A stretch of DNA of 64,000 nucleotides from Hypsibius dujardini (GCA_001579985.1 LRSR01004885.1:1-64000); one strand, 5' to 3'; positions 49,356-60,476 are shown, counted from the first letter of the stretch. Made by a program: numbers and translations. Notes: generated from the sequence alone by a model not told the origin.

Positions 49356-49784
49356 GTTGCTTCTAGCTCAGCAGACTATGAATATTTCGAACCGAAAATT
49401 AGGCGAAAATAAACTGCGCTGATTGTTCGGATACTGTTTCCGTTTATACAGAAATATTGATCGGTTTATTTTTTGTTATGGTGAAATGAGTTTTCGATGT
49501 CATTTTTCTTAGTATTGTATAAATTAATTAAGCATCCACGAAAGCAGTCAACAACCGACTTAAAGCAGTGTCGGCACTTCGCGCAAATTAATTAAGTTTC
49601 TCATTCTGAATGTCACGGCACGTGACGAAGCGACTATTTTTCATGTATTAATGTAATGGTGTGGCTCAAATCGTGCAAAAAGCAGTTGGAACTAAAACGT
49701 ATGCTGTGAGGTCTGGTGGTCTAAAAAAGTTTTCCTCTAATGCCATTGAGTATGTTGACCAGCTTGGCAAACGAAGCAGGCGAG

Positions 49785-50045
49785 CAGACAGACAGACACA
49801 GACAGGCAGGCAGGTAGACAGAGACACAAGCACAGACAGACAGACAGACAAAAACAGGCAGGCAGGCAGAGACAGAGACAAAGACAGAGACACAGACAGA
49901 GACACAGACAGAGACACAAACACAGATACAGACACAGACACAGACACAGACACAGACACAGACACAGACACAGACACAGACACAGACACAGACACAGACA
50001 CAGACCTAGACACAGACACAGACAGAGACAGAGGCAGAGACAGAG

Positions 50046-50088
<43 letters not shown>

Positions 50089-50095
50089 CACACAC
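49785..50095. repeat. CAGA / CAGACA / CACA compound microsatellite
   Basis: The order is CAGACAGG units, then an uninterrupted stretch of about 90 bases of CAGACA, then (CA)n at about 50049-50084. A small related tract (TGTGTC)n lies at 49060-49098 in the first intron of the calcium pump. Confidence 0.92.
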
Positions 50096-50353
50096 ACCGA
50101 CAGACAGGCACCCACACGTACAGTTTTCGATCCTGTCGAATGAAATGATGAAACTGGCAGGTCTGCTTTAACTTGCCTTTCTAGACGGTGCGCCCTTTCT
50201 CGAAAACTCTGACTATTTTAAGTGGATGCCAAGGACATATAAGACAACGCCCATGTTCTAGTGTGTCCACCATTACAACTACACAAATTCGTAGAAAATA
50301 CAAAGATATTTTCGGGACGCCATATCCCTTCATATTTATCGCTAATGTAAGAG

Positions 50354-50360
50354 TATAAAA
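50354..50360 (+). promoter_or_regulatory. candidate TATA box of repeat gene B
   Basis: GAGTATAAAAGGAC is an almost ideal TATA box, 137 bases before the ATG of gene B. Initiation would be expected near 50385, leaving a 5' untranslated region of about 110 bases. I do not see an equivalent before gene A. Confidence 0.5.
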
Positions 50361-50496
50361 GGACTGAATTACTCGGCTGCTATTTTGATTGTTAAAGTTT
50401 GTTTCTGGAGACTGCAGACCAAATTCTTTCTAGAATCGTTTTCTTGTTAGTTAAATTTTCATAGAGTTTAGAAGGGACCTTCTATTCTAGCTAAGC

Positions 50497-53267
50497 ATGT
50501 CCAACCAAGCGGCAGCTGGACTGCTCGTTTTCAGTCTGCTTCTATCCGGCACCTTCGCAGCAGTCATCAGAAGTCAGTAAAATCCATTACGATAACATTT
50601 CTGTTAGCGAGACTCTAGGTTGTCTGCCAGATTTGGTCCAGTGTTGTCTTTGCTTGATCTTGTGCCTAGATTTGTTTGATTTGAGCAGGTTTTGGAGTGG
50701 GAGATGAAGCGGGTCCTCTGTTGATGTTAGTCAAATCAGACGGCCAAGGTGGTATGAGTGTCATCCGACTTGGTGGGTTGAAAGGACTCCTTTCCCGCGT
50801 CCAGTCCAACAGCGGCTCCACCGACGAACTCGACGGCAACGAAGACCTCAATTACGCAAACAGCCCTCAGGTTGTCAACTTTAATGACATTGGCCAGATC
50901 GGCATTAATAACGGCCACATTACCGAACACAACTATCGCTATCGAAACATTGACGGTAAGGTTTCATTGCTCTCTTTGGTTGGAACTGGTTGTTTGTCTG
51001 TCTGTCTGCCTCTCTTTGTCTAACTGTCTTTCTCCGTCTCTCTGCCTGTGTCTGGCTGTCTGATCTACCTAATAATTATTTTTCTGTCGCTCGTATTCGG
51101 TGTCAAGATTTGTTTTTGCGTCTTATGTTCAGCTGGCTTTTAATTAATTTCCTCCAGACATCGGTCAAATTGGAATCAACGGAGTAACTGGCCGAATTAA
51201 GGAGTACAACTACGGTATGAACTATTTTCTACTGAAGATGTGACGTGAAATGTAAAAATAGTTTTCGTTCTTTGATCAATTCTTAGATCCCACGGATGAT
51301 ATCGGCGAAATTGGCTTCAACAACGGCCAAATCACTGAACATAACTGGAAACATCGAGACACTGATGGTAAGGCTGCAAGGTTCTCTTCGGTTGGGATAT
51401 ATTTCTTTCCTTTTTGGTAAATTTTTCTCTGCCTATGTGTCTGTTGGCGATGATTAAACTAATTGTATTCTTCTGTGCAGACATCGGTCAAATTGGGATT
51501 AACGGCGTCACCGGCCGAATTAAGGAATACAATTACGGTATGTAGTTGGTCCGTTGTCTTCACATCACCCAAAATATGATGTAAAAAGAAAAAGATTTCC
51601 CACGGTTTTCGGACATACATTCTAAAACTGTCTCTTCCCCCCAGCAGATCCGGAGACCGCCAACGCTCGGTTGATCGGTCAGATCGGCCTGAACACCGGT
51701 CAGCTGACCAGCAACAGCATCCTTGAACCTGGTCAGACGGACCGTCAACCTTCCATCGGACAGATCGGTCTGGACCTCGGCAAACGCACCGGTATGTCCG
51801 TTCAAATAAGGACACACTGACTGTCAGAAAAAACGATACGTCGATTTGTCACATTCTGTTCTTGCCGAACAAGTTTTGTTCCCTCCATAAAATAATCTGT
51901 TCTCTTTCATTCGTTTTATACAGAGAACAATTACGTCCTCCCGGCGGGGCAGTCCCAGGAACAGCAGCAGGCCCTATGGTCGCAACTCTTTGGTGATGAA
52001 GGTTTGTTGCATAACTTGTTGGCCTCGTCGTCTCTCTCTGCTGCCTATCCGGAAGGAACTGCCAAGCTTGTCTCCCCATACCGTGCTGTCTACATTTTCT
52101 CTTCCTGTCAAGGTTAAACCTTTCTGTCACTGTATGTTTGTTTGTTTTTATTTTATCCTCCTGTCTTGGTTGGACCTGGCTGTCTGAGTATCTGTCTGAA
52201 TGTTTTCATTTTTTCCTCCTGGCTGAGCTAACCCCACAAATACTAGTATTCAGTAGTATAAGTAGGACGATTTTCTCAGGCTCGGATGAAGATGTGATCG
52301 GAATCTACAACGGAGGCAGACACTGTCTTGGCTACCATAACGGCCAATGCGGCATCATGAACGACCCCATCCAAGGTAGCGTGCGTATATCAAAATCATG
52401 CCTTGCTTTCTATTAGTGCTTCACAAGCCTTCGGCCTTTCACTGACACACCTGAACTGATTTACCCGAAATTTGTTTTTGCAGACATCGACCAGCTCGGC
52501 ATCAACAACGGGCAAGTGTACGAGTTCAACTTCGGCAAGGACGGAAAGATCAAAATCACCCCGGAAGGCGGTTTGAAGGCTCCAGCAGCATCTTCCGGCA
52601 GCAGCGAGAGGGATCGTAGGACAGAAACTCGTCGGCCAGATTCCAACTCTGATCGTCGCGGTGAGAAGGACAACCGTCATGGAGGAGGAGGAGGTCGCCC
52701 AGATGAGAAGGAACACAGTCGTCCTCATCGTCAACGGAAGGAGGAATCCAAGCGGAAGCATGGAAGCCGCTTCGACCGCGACGATAAGAACAAGTGGAGT
52801 CGAGGACAAGGGAAAGACTCTCGTCATCGTAAGTACCACCTGCAATTCACCTCCGTGTAGTGATTTTCTGTCTGACCTAATGTTTTGTATTTCTGCTCCT
52901 TTCTCCATTTGTCTGCCTTGCATTTATTCTCAGTAATTTTCAACTTCACCGATTGTACAGTATCTTAATTATAATGTTTTCTGTACGTCTTATGAAGGTC
53001 TCCCTTTAAGTCTGCATCTTATCCCTCACTGTCATTTAACCTGTCTTGCTCTTTTCTGCGATTCTGAAGATTGGTCTCTCATTATTCCTATTTTATCTTG
53101 TCTGGCGATATTAAAGATTTATTGAGGACTATCCCGTTAATTAAAATACCTCTGTATTTCTTTTAGGAGATGATGCCGAGCGCGTAGCAGATTTTTTGGC
53201 TGATATCGCAGAAATTGGCTTCAACAACGGCCACATCACTGAGTACAATTATCGTCGTCGCCAGTAG
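50497..53267 (+). CDS. secreted tandem-repeat protein B (paralogue of A)
   Basis: Ten exons: 50497-50572, 50689-50955, 51158-51214, 51287-51367, 51481-51537, 51648-51791, 51924-52001, 52280-52375, 52484-52828 and 53167-53267, all introns phase 1, giving 433 residues. The 76-nt first exon encodes a signal peptide (AAAGLLVFSLLLSGTFAAV) that matches gene A in length and sequence. Repeats follow the same two types as A (DIGQIGINGVTGRIKEYNY in 57-nt exons; DIGEIGFNNGQITEHNW in an 81-nt exon). Exon 8 carries an unusual cysteine-containing version (GRHCLGYHNGQCGIMND). Exon 9 adds about 80 residues of highly charged Arg/Lys/Asp/Glu/His/Gly sequence after DIDQLGINNGQVYEFNF. The last exon returns to the repeat (DIAEIGFNNGHITEYNY) and stops. 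The family is not recognised; secretion is inferred from the signal peptide. Confidence 0.85.
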
Positions 53268-53990
53268 CGGTTTTGCCATGTCGGCCGAATGCCCTTTTTC
53301 CTCTTTGCCAGTCAATTCCGCGTTTAGCGCGTTTTTTTAGTCTTCGGTGGCTTCTTTTCTACCCAACCGATTTTATCTCCTGATTGTAAACGTATCACAT
53401 CCTGCTGATTGTGCTTTGCTTTTAACGAATGGCAACTTAATAAAAATGGTACTCCGTTACAGAGGTTGTGTTACGACGTACTTGCTTTTCATTTAAATTA
53501 GATTAAAAAAACACATTTGTATTTCTCGCCGATATATTATATTATTAATTATTTTAAAATAAAGCCCATTTTAAATAAAAATATTATTTAAATAAAATGT
53601 AAAAAACACGTCATTTTGTACGACTTCAAATGACATTTTAAATATAATTCAACAACACTAGAGCCTTTGCTCATGGAATTTCCAATGGATGACTGCTTCA
53701 CTTGCTGAAAAAGCTGTTAAGCTACTGATAGTTCGGCAAAGTGTGCGGAACCGCTTCGCAAATTTTGCCGTGCGCGTTGCAATAATAATCTTATCATAAA
53801 ATGGCACTATAACTAGTACCTCGTTTCTAACATGATACATGTTACTCAGTACTGCCTTATTTCGTTGTGATGCTCCTTGCTGAGACCTGTTTGTCGTAAG
53901 ATTCGCTTACTGTTTTATTCCTTCATCGAAAGACCCATTTTTCCTGTAGAACTTGTATTCACTAGAAAGTTTTCGAATTTATTCCGAAAA
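53268..53990. other. short intergenic region, gene B to the DUF4139 gene
   Basis: AT-rich, about 720 bases. It contains the 3' untranslated region of gene B and the promoter of the next gene. Nothing else is seen, apart from an in-frame upstream extension of the next gene from 53877. Confidence 0.5.
53439..53444 (+). other. poly(A) signal of repeat gene B
   Basis: AATAAA 172 bases after the stop codon of gene B, followed by a GT-rich stretch (GGTTGTGTT) about 20 bases downstream, as expected for a cleavage site. Confidence 0.6.
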
Positions 53991-56900
53991 ATGGCAGAGG
54001 AGGAGGACATTTCTCTGACGGACCCTTTCATTACTACCACCAACAACCACTCAGATGCGCCGGTGACCCACGTGACCGTTTTTCAGGAGGGTGCCATCGT
54101 TACTCGCACATGGACGAAATCCCTCCAACCGGGCATCCACCATCTTCGGTTCAAGAATTTTGTCCAGCTCTACGTTGGCCATTCTTTGCGGTAAAAAGAG
54201 CCTTATTTATCGAGAGGCCACGTTAGTGAAAAATAAAACTTGTATCGTATATTATTATGGGTTTGTTTTTGGTTGTTTAGTGTTAAAGTGCACGGATCTG
54301 CGCGGTTGCAGGAGGTGTCAGACATTGCGGCCAGCAGCGAGCTTGCCAACTCTGCTGGTCGTTATCTTCAGGAACGACAGCAAAAATTGGCGGACTTAAA
54401 TCGGGAGAAGACTGACCTACAGACACAGTTGGCTTTTGCCGAGAAACGCCTGGAGACATGGGAAGCTTACCGACAAGTCGTCATGGGTGTAAGGCCACAT
54501 GCATAAATGTTTTTTAAACATTTATAAACATTATTCAAATATTTCAATAAATACTTGAATTTGATGTGTTTTAAAATATTTAACCCAACTTTCCTTGATG
54601 ATGATTTATTTTTATTCTAAATTCAATTGTTCACAATCCGGCACAATCTTAGGCTATAATCACAACCCACGCAACCCTTTTAATTATCATTTGCTATGTC
54701 CACAAATTTTTTCGCCAAGTGTGATATTTTGTTGGAAAATACAGTTCCTTTAAAGAATTAAGAGCAAACCGAGAGATTAATCAACTAATTCACATTTTAA
54801 TGAACTAAAACTTCCTTACTAAGGATTTTCAGTTTTGTGTTTTTTTTGTGGGCTTATGTGTTAAATTTCAATACACTTGGGTTTTTTAGTTTTGTTTTTA
54901 GTTTTTACCATTTAAACTTTTAGTACAGTCACAAACAAACCATCAGATTAATATTTTTAGGTAAATAAAACTAATAAAGCAAATAAATTACTAATTTTTG
55001 GTTGGTTTGGTTTAGTTTTGCCATCCTCTTACTCGGCCAATCCCAAGTTGTATGGGGTTTCGGGTAAAAGGTTGTGTCGATAGAAAAAGGTTGTGGCCCT
55101 AGTAATTGATAATTAAAAAGGTTGTGTCGGGTTGTGAGCATAGCCCTAAAAAGTTCTATTTTGCGAGCTATGCGAATGGCTATAAGTAGTGTTTATTTAA
55201 TTTTAGAATACAACAGGACCGCCGGCCGCCATTTTCAAGGACGGCGCCTTCGTGGACTTTCACGACTTCCTATGGAAATACGAGGGCGAGTACATCCGCC
55301 TGCAAAGTCTCCTCCAGCAGACCAAAGACAACCTTCGCACAATTAACGACCGACTCCACCGGTACATTAACCATGCACCACCGGCCTTCTGTAAAGTCAG
55401 GTAAACTTTTTGGGCTTGGATTGGTCGTCATAGTCGAGGTACAAGGAAAGGTACAACCGCGGACATTTAATTCCCCCTACTCCATTCAGCGATGTGAAAA
55501 TAGTGTTAGACGTGAAGGCGACCGCTAATGTTCGAGTGGACATCACTTACGAAGCCCGAGAAGCCGGGTGGGTACCTCGTTACGACATGCAGTTCGCTGT
55601 AGCCGACCGGCAAGTGCAGGTACAGTACGAATATCAATCCTGTGAATAGCAAAAATAATTAAAATGTTTCAACACGCGTCACTTTCTACCGATGAATGTT
55701 CAATAAATACACAAGTGTCCACACTGAGACCAGGATCAGTGTTACTCCATCATTATGTTCGGAAGTTTTATTTTTTTATTTTAATTTCTTATACATTTTA
55801 TGCAGCTGTGTAAGACGTTTTGTCGGCACTGTTCTACAACTTACATTATGATTTCAAGTACGTACAGTACATTGAAATATTATATTAAGCAAAAGTAGTG
55901 TACCAGTAGAAACAAGAGGTTGCTTCTTTGGTCAAAGCCGGAAGTGAACGGGAGAGTCGTCCCATCAAGTCATTTCAAAATTTATATGGGACAACTAACT
56001 GGTTGGGTAGCAAATAAATTGTTAAAAAACTGATGATTCCGTGAGAAAGCGAAGACATTTTATCCTCACTTTATCCTCATTTCGTTCTACGTTTGGCCGT
56101 AAAATAAGGAATTGCTTGACTTCAGTTTTTCTGTAAAATATAGACCTTACGGGTGATGATGCAGTCTTTACGTGCAGCCGCATTTACTATTTTAGGTGTC
56201 TTATTACGCCCACATTCAGCAGTGGACGGGGGAGGACTGGAATGACGCCGAAATAACGGTAGCAGCACGCAACCCTCCGCTTTCGGTTGACCTTGATGAC
56301 TCTTCTCGACGCGAAGAAGATGCTGAGCCTTATTCAGCTGTGATGGAGAAACAAAAAAAAGGAGCAGGGGCAGCTGCTCGCGCCAGTCGAGCTGCAAGCT
56401 CCGAAACTCTGGCCTCACAAGCCTTCATTGTGGAAACCGTTAATCACCACAAACAGGAGGTACGATAATTTAGACAGCTGATACTTATGCTAGTACACTA
56501 ACTATAATTATACTGCAATAGCTTTTTCCGCGACCAATGTCGATCTTAAAAATATATTCAAAAACAACTCGGTAAACAATAAAGAGTACTACAGTAAGGA
56601 TCCAAGTGCTGTTCGTGTGATTCCGGTTTCCATCAACTGGTGAACGTTTTTTGTTTGCAGATCATCCACCTGACTCCCTTTCACGTCAAACTTCCCGGCA
56701 AGCATTCCCTAGGCCATGAAAAATCACTTCGACTAGCTGTGGGCGCTTTCAAAATGGAGGCCATCTTTCGCCACCAAATCAAGCCGCAGACTGATATGGG
56801 AGCTTACATCAGTGCTGTCGTGGTCAATCAATGCGATTATACTCTACTGGCAGGCTTGGCTAACATTTACCTCGATGGAGATTATGCCTGCCAAGTAAGC

Positions 56901-57024
56901 ATCGCTGATTCACGGATACACAGACACACAAGCAGCCAAATGAAAATGGATAGAGCCGGGCAGCAGACAGATAGCAGAGAGACAGACAGACAAACCTAAC
57001 TACCTACCTGCCTACACAACAAGC

Positions 57025-57061
<37 letters not shown>

Positions 57062-57623
57062 CATGCAGGCATGCAGACAGGCAGACAGACAAACAGACAG
57101 GTGTCAGATGTTAGACAGTTTTGCGGATAGGTAGACAGCCAGGTTTAATTTTCTACTGTATCACTTCCACTTTATAGGTATTGTTGGGAAACTGGAAGCC
57201 CCAAGAAGATTTGAATATGCGTCTAGCCGCTGATTCCAAAATTGAAATTGTGACTAAACCTCGACGGAAAGTCACGGCCCCCATAAGGGGAAATGAAGGG
57301 GTCGATAAAGTGGAAGAGGACCACTCGATCGAGTACGATATCCGAAATGATAGGAAACATCCCATCTCAATTTCGGTGCTTGTACCGGTCCCCGTGATTT
57401 CTCAGGACGATGAAAAGGTACGAAGCTTTGTGTATCCAAACAATATATAGTTTAATAACTTGCATTTTTTGTTTCTGTCGTATAGTTGACGATAATCTTT
57501 CCAAAGGCAACGAAGCAGCAAACGGACAGCGGTTTTTTGAACCAAACAGTTGAAGTGCCAGCAGGCATTACGCGGTCCGTTAAGTTCCTGCATAAACGAA
57601 TTGGTCCCTTTCGTTTGACGTGA
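53991..57623 (+). CDS. DUF4140/DUF4139 domain protein (F37C4.5 / MuiA-like family)
   Basis: Eight exons: 53991-54190, 54281-54488, 55207-55400, 55490-55619, 56196-56459, 56661-56894, 57178-57417 and 57486-57623, phase-consistent, giving 535 residues. The N-terminal DUF4140 part has HVTVFQEGAIVTRTWTKSLQ and a G-x-H-x-L-R-F-K strand. A coiled coil follows at about 85-135 (LQERQQKLADLNREKTDLQT). The DUF4139 beta domain from about 200 contains YEAREAGWVPRYDMQ, QQWTGEDWNDAEIT, LAGLANIYLDGDY and VLVPVPVISQDDEK. Homologues exist in nematodes and bacteria; biochemical function is unknown. An in-frame ATG at 53877 would add 38 Arg/Phe-rich residues that look like a mitochondrial presequence; I kept the internal ATG as the safer start. 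The C-terminus (FLHKRIGPFRLT) is shorter than the family norm, so a last exon may be missed. Confidence 0.78.
56925..57110. repeat. CAGA and (CAGG)n microsatellite in a DUF4139-gene intron
   Basis: CAGACAGA units followed by about nine uninterrupted GGCA units, in the intron between 56894 and 57178. Confidence 0.85.
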
Positions 57624-58339
57624 ATGAAATATCTGTGAAAAATGTTCCAGAACCGCAATGTTCCTCGTATTTATTTGCTGACAGTCCGAATAAATAATAT
57701 ATAATAAGTACAACAGAATTTGAAATTGAACCAAAATCCACCGGTGATGAATATAAAAATAGTAGTTCTTAATCACTTAGTATTCAAACTGTTTAGCATA
57801 ATGAGGAAAATTACATAATTTTTTAACGTAAACTGAAATATATTTAATACGAAACAAACAAACGTGGTTTAATCAGATATTTCTGTCACGTCATCAACTT
57901 CAAGACACGATTTTTGGTTACGATTGGGTAGTTAACAGGTGAAAATCGTTGTCTGCTACTGTTCAGTCACTCCACCGAGATCAAGTTTGGTAAAGACCCC
58001 TATAGCAAACAAAAATTCCAGACACGCATCAGTCCGACGTTGCAATAAATGTTAAAGTGTTATATCACACCGGTGGACTGCTAAACAAGAACGTTCCAGA
58101 GCCAACCGGGCCATCACCAATCAGAATATATAACTCAGATCGAGTTCAAGTACCCACTAGCCCCTTCACAGACTTCAGCAAGAACGAACCTGACGCGCAG
58201 TTTTGGCCGCTTTCTTGAGCCCCAGCCCCTGATAAATATACTCTATTGAAATGACGACTAATAGTAATTCAAACATTTTTAATATGAAGATTTTGAGGTA
58301 GTTACGGAGAGTTGAATTTCGCCGTCTATTCCTGCAGAG
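57624..58339. other. intergenic region upstream of the cathepsin-like gene
   Basis: About 715 bases, AT-rich to 58000. A possible extra DUF4139-gene exon near 57970 (after ACTGTTCAG) could not be confirmed. ATATATAACT near 58126 is a weak TATA-like site. Confidence 0.4.
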
Positions 58340-60476
58340 ATGTTCTTGCGCGCCTCGATGTTCTTTTTCAGCAGCTGCTTGTTGATAAGCAGTTGCAGTG
58401 CTGCTTCGACTCTCACAGTCGTCCACCAAGAACACATTACCTCTGGAGGTTGGCTTGCGGGCTTGACGAGTTTATCGGGCCTTTCCCATGAGGACCTGAG
58501 ACGACAAGCTGGGACTGTGTTAGACCTTGAGGGAGTGGAAAATGAACCGCATAAGGTCCCTTCGTTGTTCCACAGTAAGCTCGTTGTACCTGCTTATTTT
58601 GATGCCCGACGACGCTGGCCGCATTGTCCCAGTATTGGGCGAATCTATGAGCAGGGAAGCTGTGGAGCGTGTTGGGTATGTTTGTCCGATCGTCATTGGC
58701 AATGCCTGTTGCCTGTGTTGTATTGTCTGTGTATGATATCTATTCTGTGTGTCTGTGTCTGTGTCTGTATTTCTATCTGTATATATATACAGGTCTACCT
58801 ATATATCTCTGGCTATGTGCCTGTGTCAGTGCTGGTTCTTTATCAGTGTAATCATGGGATCTGGTTTCTCTTAATTTGTAGGCCTTGGCCGGTGCGGCGG
58901 TGATATCTGATCGCATTTGTATTGCCTCCAAAAATCAAACTCTGGAGATTCAAATATCCCCACAAGATGCACTGATCTGCAGTGGTGGCGTTAGCAATTT
59001 ATGGTATGCCGCTGCTTATCACAACGGTTCATCTGTTGAATAATGTAGTTGCAATTTTAATATAATTCTGTTATATATACCCATCTCTTTCTGGTACATT
59101 TAGCACGGGTGGCTACCCAAAGACTCCTTATGTGATGTACACCGGGAATGGATTGGTAACCGGAGGACCTTATTTGAGTCGGAAAGGTTGCATGCCATAT
59201 GAGGCTTTCACTCGGGTAGCTGCCGACTCAACAAACTCGAGTAACTGTATCAAATCCTGTTCCAATTCTGCTTCGGGAAAAGTCTACAAACTGGATAAGC
59301 ACTACGGTACAATCTTTCCGTCTGCCTAAACACATACTAAAATTGTTTGGTTCCGAGATATATGTGTGCCTGCCTCTGCGTCTTCGCCTGTTTGTGTTGT
59401 AACTATATCTTTATCTGTGATGCTTGCGTCTGCGTCTGTGCCTGCATCTGTGTCTGTATCTCTGTCTGCGTCTCTGTTTCTGTCTGTGTCTCTGTCTGTG
59501 TCTGTGTCCGAGTCTGTGTCTGTCTGTACTTTGTTTGTGTCTGAGCCTATGCCTGTGCATGTCTCAGTGTATGTGTATGTCTAAAATGAATATCTATTGT
59601 CTGTGCACCAGGTCGTTCTAATACTCTGTATCTATTATTTCTACTTTATTCACAGGATCAGGCTGGTACGCTATGGGTAATAGATTCTCCACAAACCCCG
59701 GCGGTGCAGCGGAAAAATTAATACGAGAATCGGTAGTCAAGCAAATTCAATACGAGCTGTCAACCAACGGCCCACTAACTGTGGGAATATACTTTTATAA
59801 AGACTTTGTTAATTACAAAGCCGGTAAATATGCATTTTTTGACATGTGAACTTTTCAATTCATTTGAAATGTTTTTTTTGTACGTTTTTTAACACTTAAA
59901 AACAATGAATTCATTTTAACATATCAAATAATCTTTAATTTGAATCAATCAAACTGAATTGAATGAATATTTGTGCCTTATCTACTGTACCTGCACACAG
60001 GTGTCTACAGACACGTCACCGGTGAACGGGTCGGTGGTCACGCGATGAAGCTCATCGGCTGGGGAAGTGAAAACAAGAGTGACTACTGGCTCCTCGCCAA
60101 TTCTTGGGGAACCAAATGGGGCTCCCAAGGGTTCGTCAAGTTCCTTCGAGGGGAGAACCATTTAGGCATTGAAAACTACCTCGTGACGGCGTTGCCTCAA
60201 CTGGATAAGTCTCCAACCGCTGCTGCTGCTACGCAACAAACGTCCATCTCGTGTGATGCTTCGAGTGCAGAATTTTGCGCGGGAAAGGTCGGGTACGCTG
60301 TGCATCCGCCGGATGTCTGTACCGCTGAATGGTGTTACTGTGGAGGCGGTAGCAGTACTGCTCCGAAAGTGGTCTCATGTCCGGACGGACAATCCTTCGA
60401 CGCGGACCCCAGTGTGTATGGGTGTGCGGACACGGACAACGTGAATGCCTGTAAAACGACTAATAGTGCCGGATAG
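58340..60476 (+). CDS. cathepsin B-like cysteine protease with C-terminal cysteine-rich (CBM14-like) domain
   Basis: Papain-family C1 peptidase, secreted or lysosomal. Five exons: 58340-58675, 58882-59003, 59104-59306, 59656-59823 and 60001-60476, in phase, giving 434 residues. A signal peptide ([19 protein letters not shown]) and a short propeptide precede the mature start near [11 protein letters not shown]. The active site is complete: QGSCGACW with C111, [11 protein letters not shown] with H290, LLANSWG with N310. TGGYP and [13 protein letters not shown] are cathepsin B hallmarks. The region that forms the occluding loop ([20 protein letters not shown]) lacks the adjacent His-His pair, so carboxydipeptidase activity is doubtful. 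After the catalytic domain an Ala/Thr linker leads to about 70 residues with eight cysteines (361, 369, 383, 388, 390, 403, 418, 427), including [16 protein letters not shown], which resembles a peritrophin/CBM14 chitin-binding module. That last assignment is tentative. Confidence 0.88.
58738..58790. repeat. TCTGTG microsatellite, cathepsin intron 1
   Basis: Short TGTGTCTG repeats just after the first exon. A longer related tract (CTGTGTCTGTATCTCTGTCT and similar) fills intron 3 at about 59400-59570. Confidence 0.75.

Larger units (their letters stand above)
49356..50496. promoter_or_regulatory. divergent upstream region of the Ca2+-ATPase and repeat gene B
   Basis: The two start codons face away from each other over 1.1 kb. 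The middle is a long CAGACA satellite (49785-50095). A TATA box candidate for gene B lies at 50354-50360. I see nothing else that can be named. Confidence 0.5.

Noticed and set aside
49661-50143. Thr/Asp-rich frame and its minus-strand Val/Ser/Cys counterparts
   Set aside because: Produced by the CAGACA satellite in the intergenic region. No signal, start context or splice structure.
53991-57623. Idea that the DUF4139 gene is a pseudogene because no single long frame covers it
   Set aside because: Eight exons join in phase with standard splice sites and all conserved blocks are present, so it is an ordinary spliced gene.
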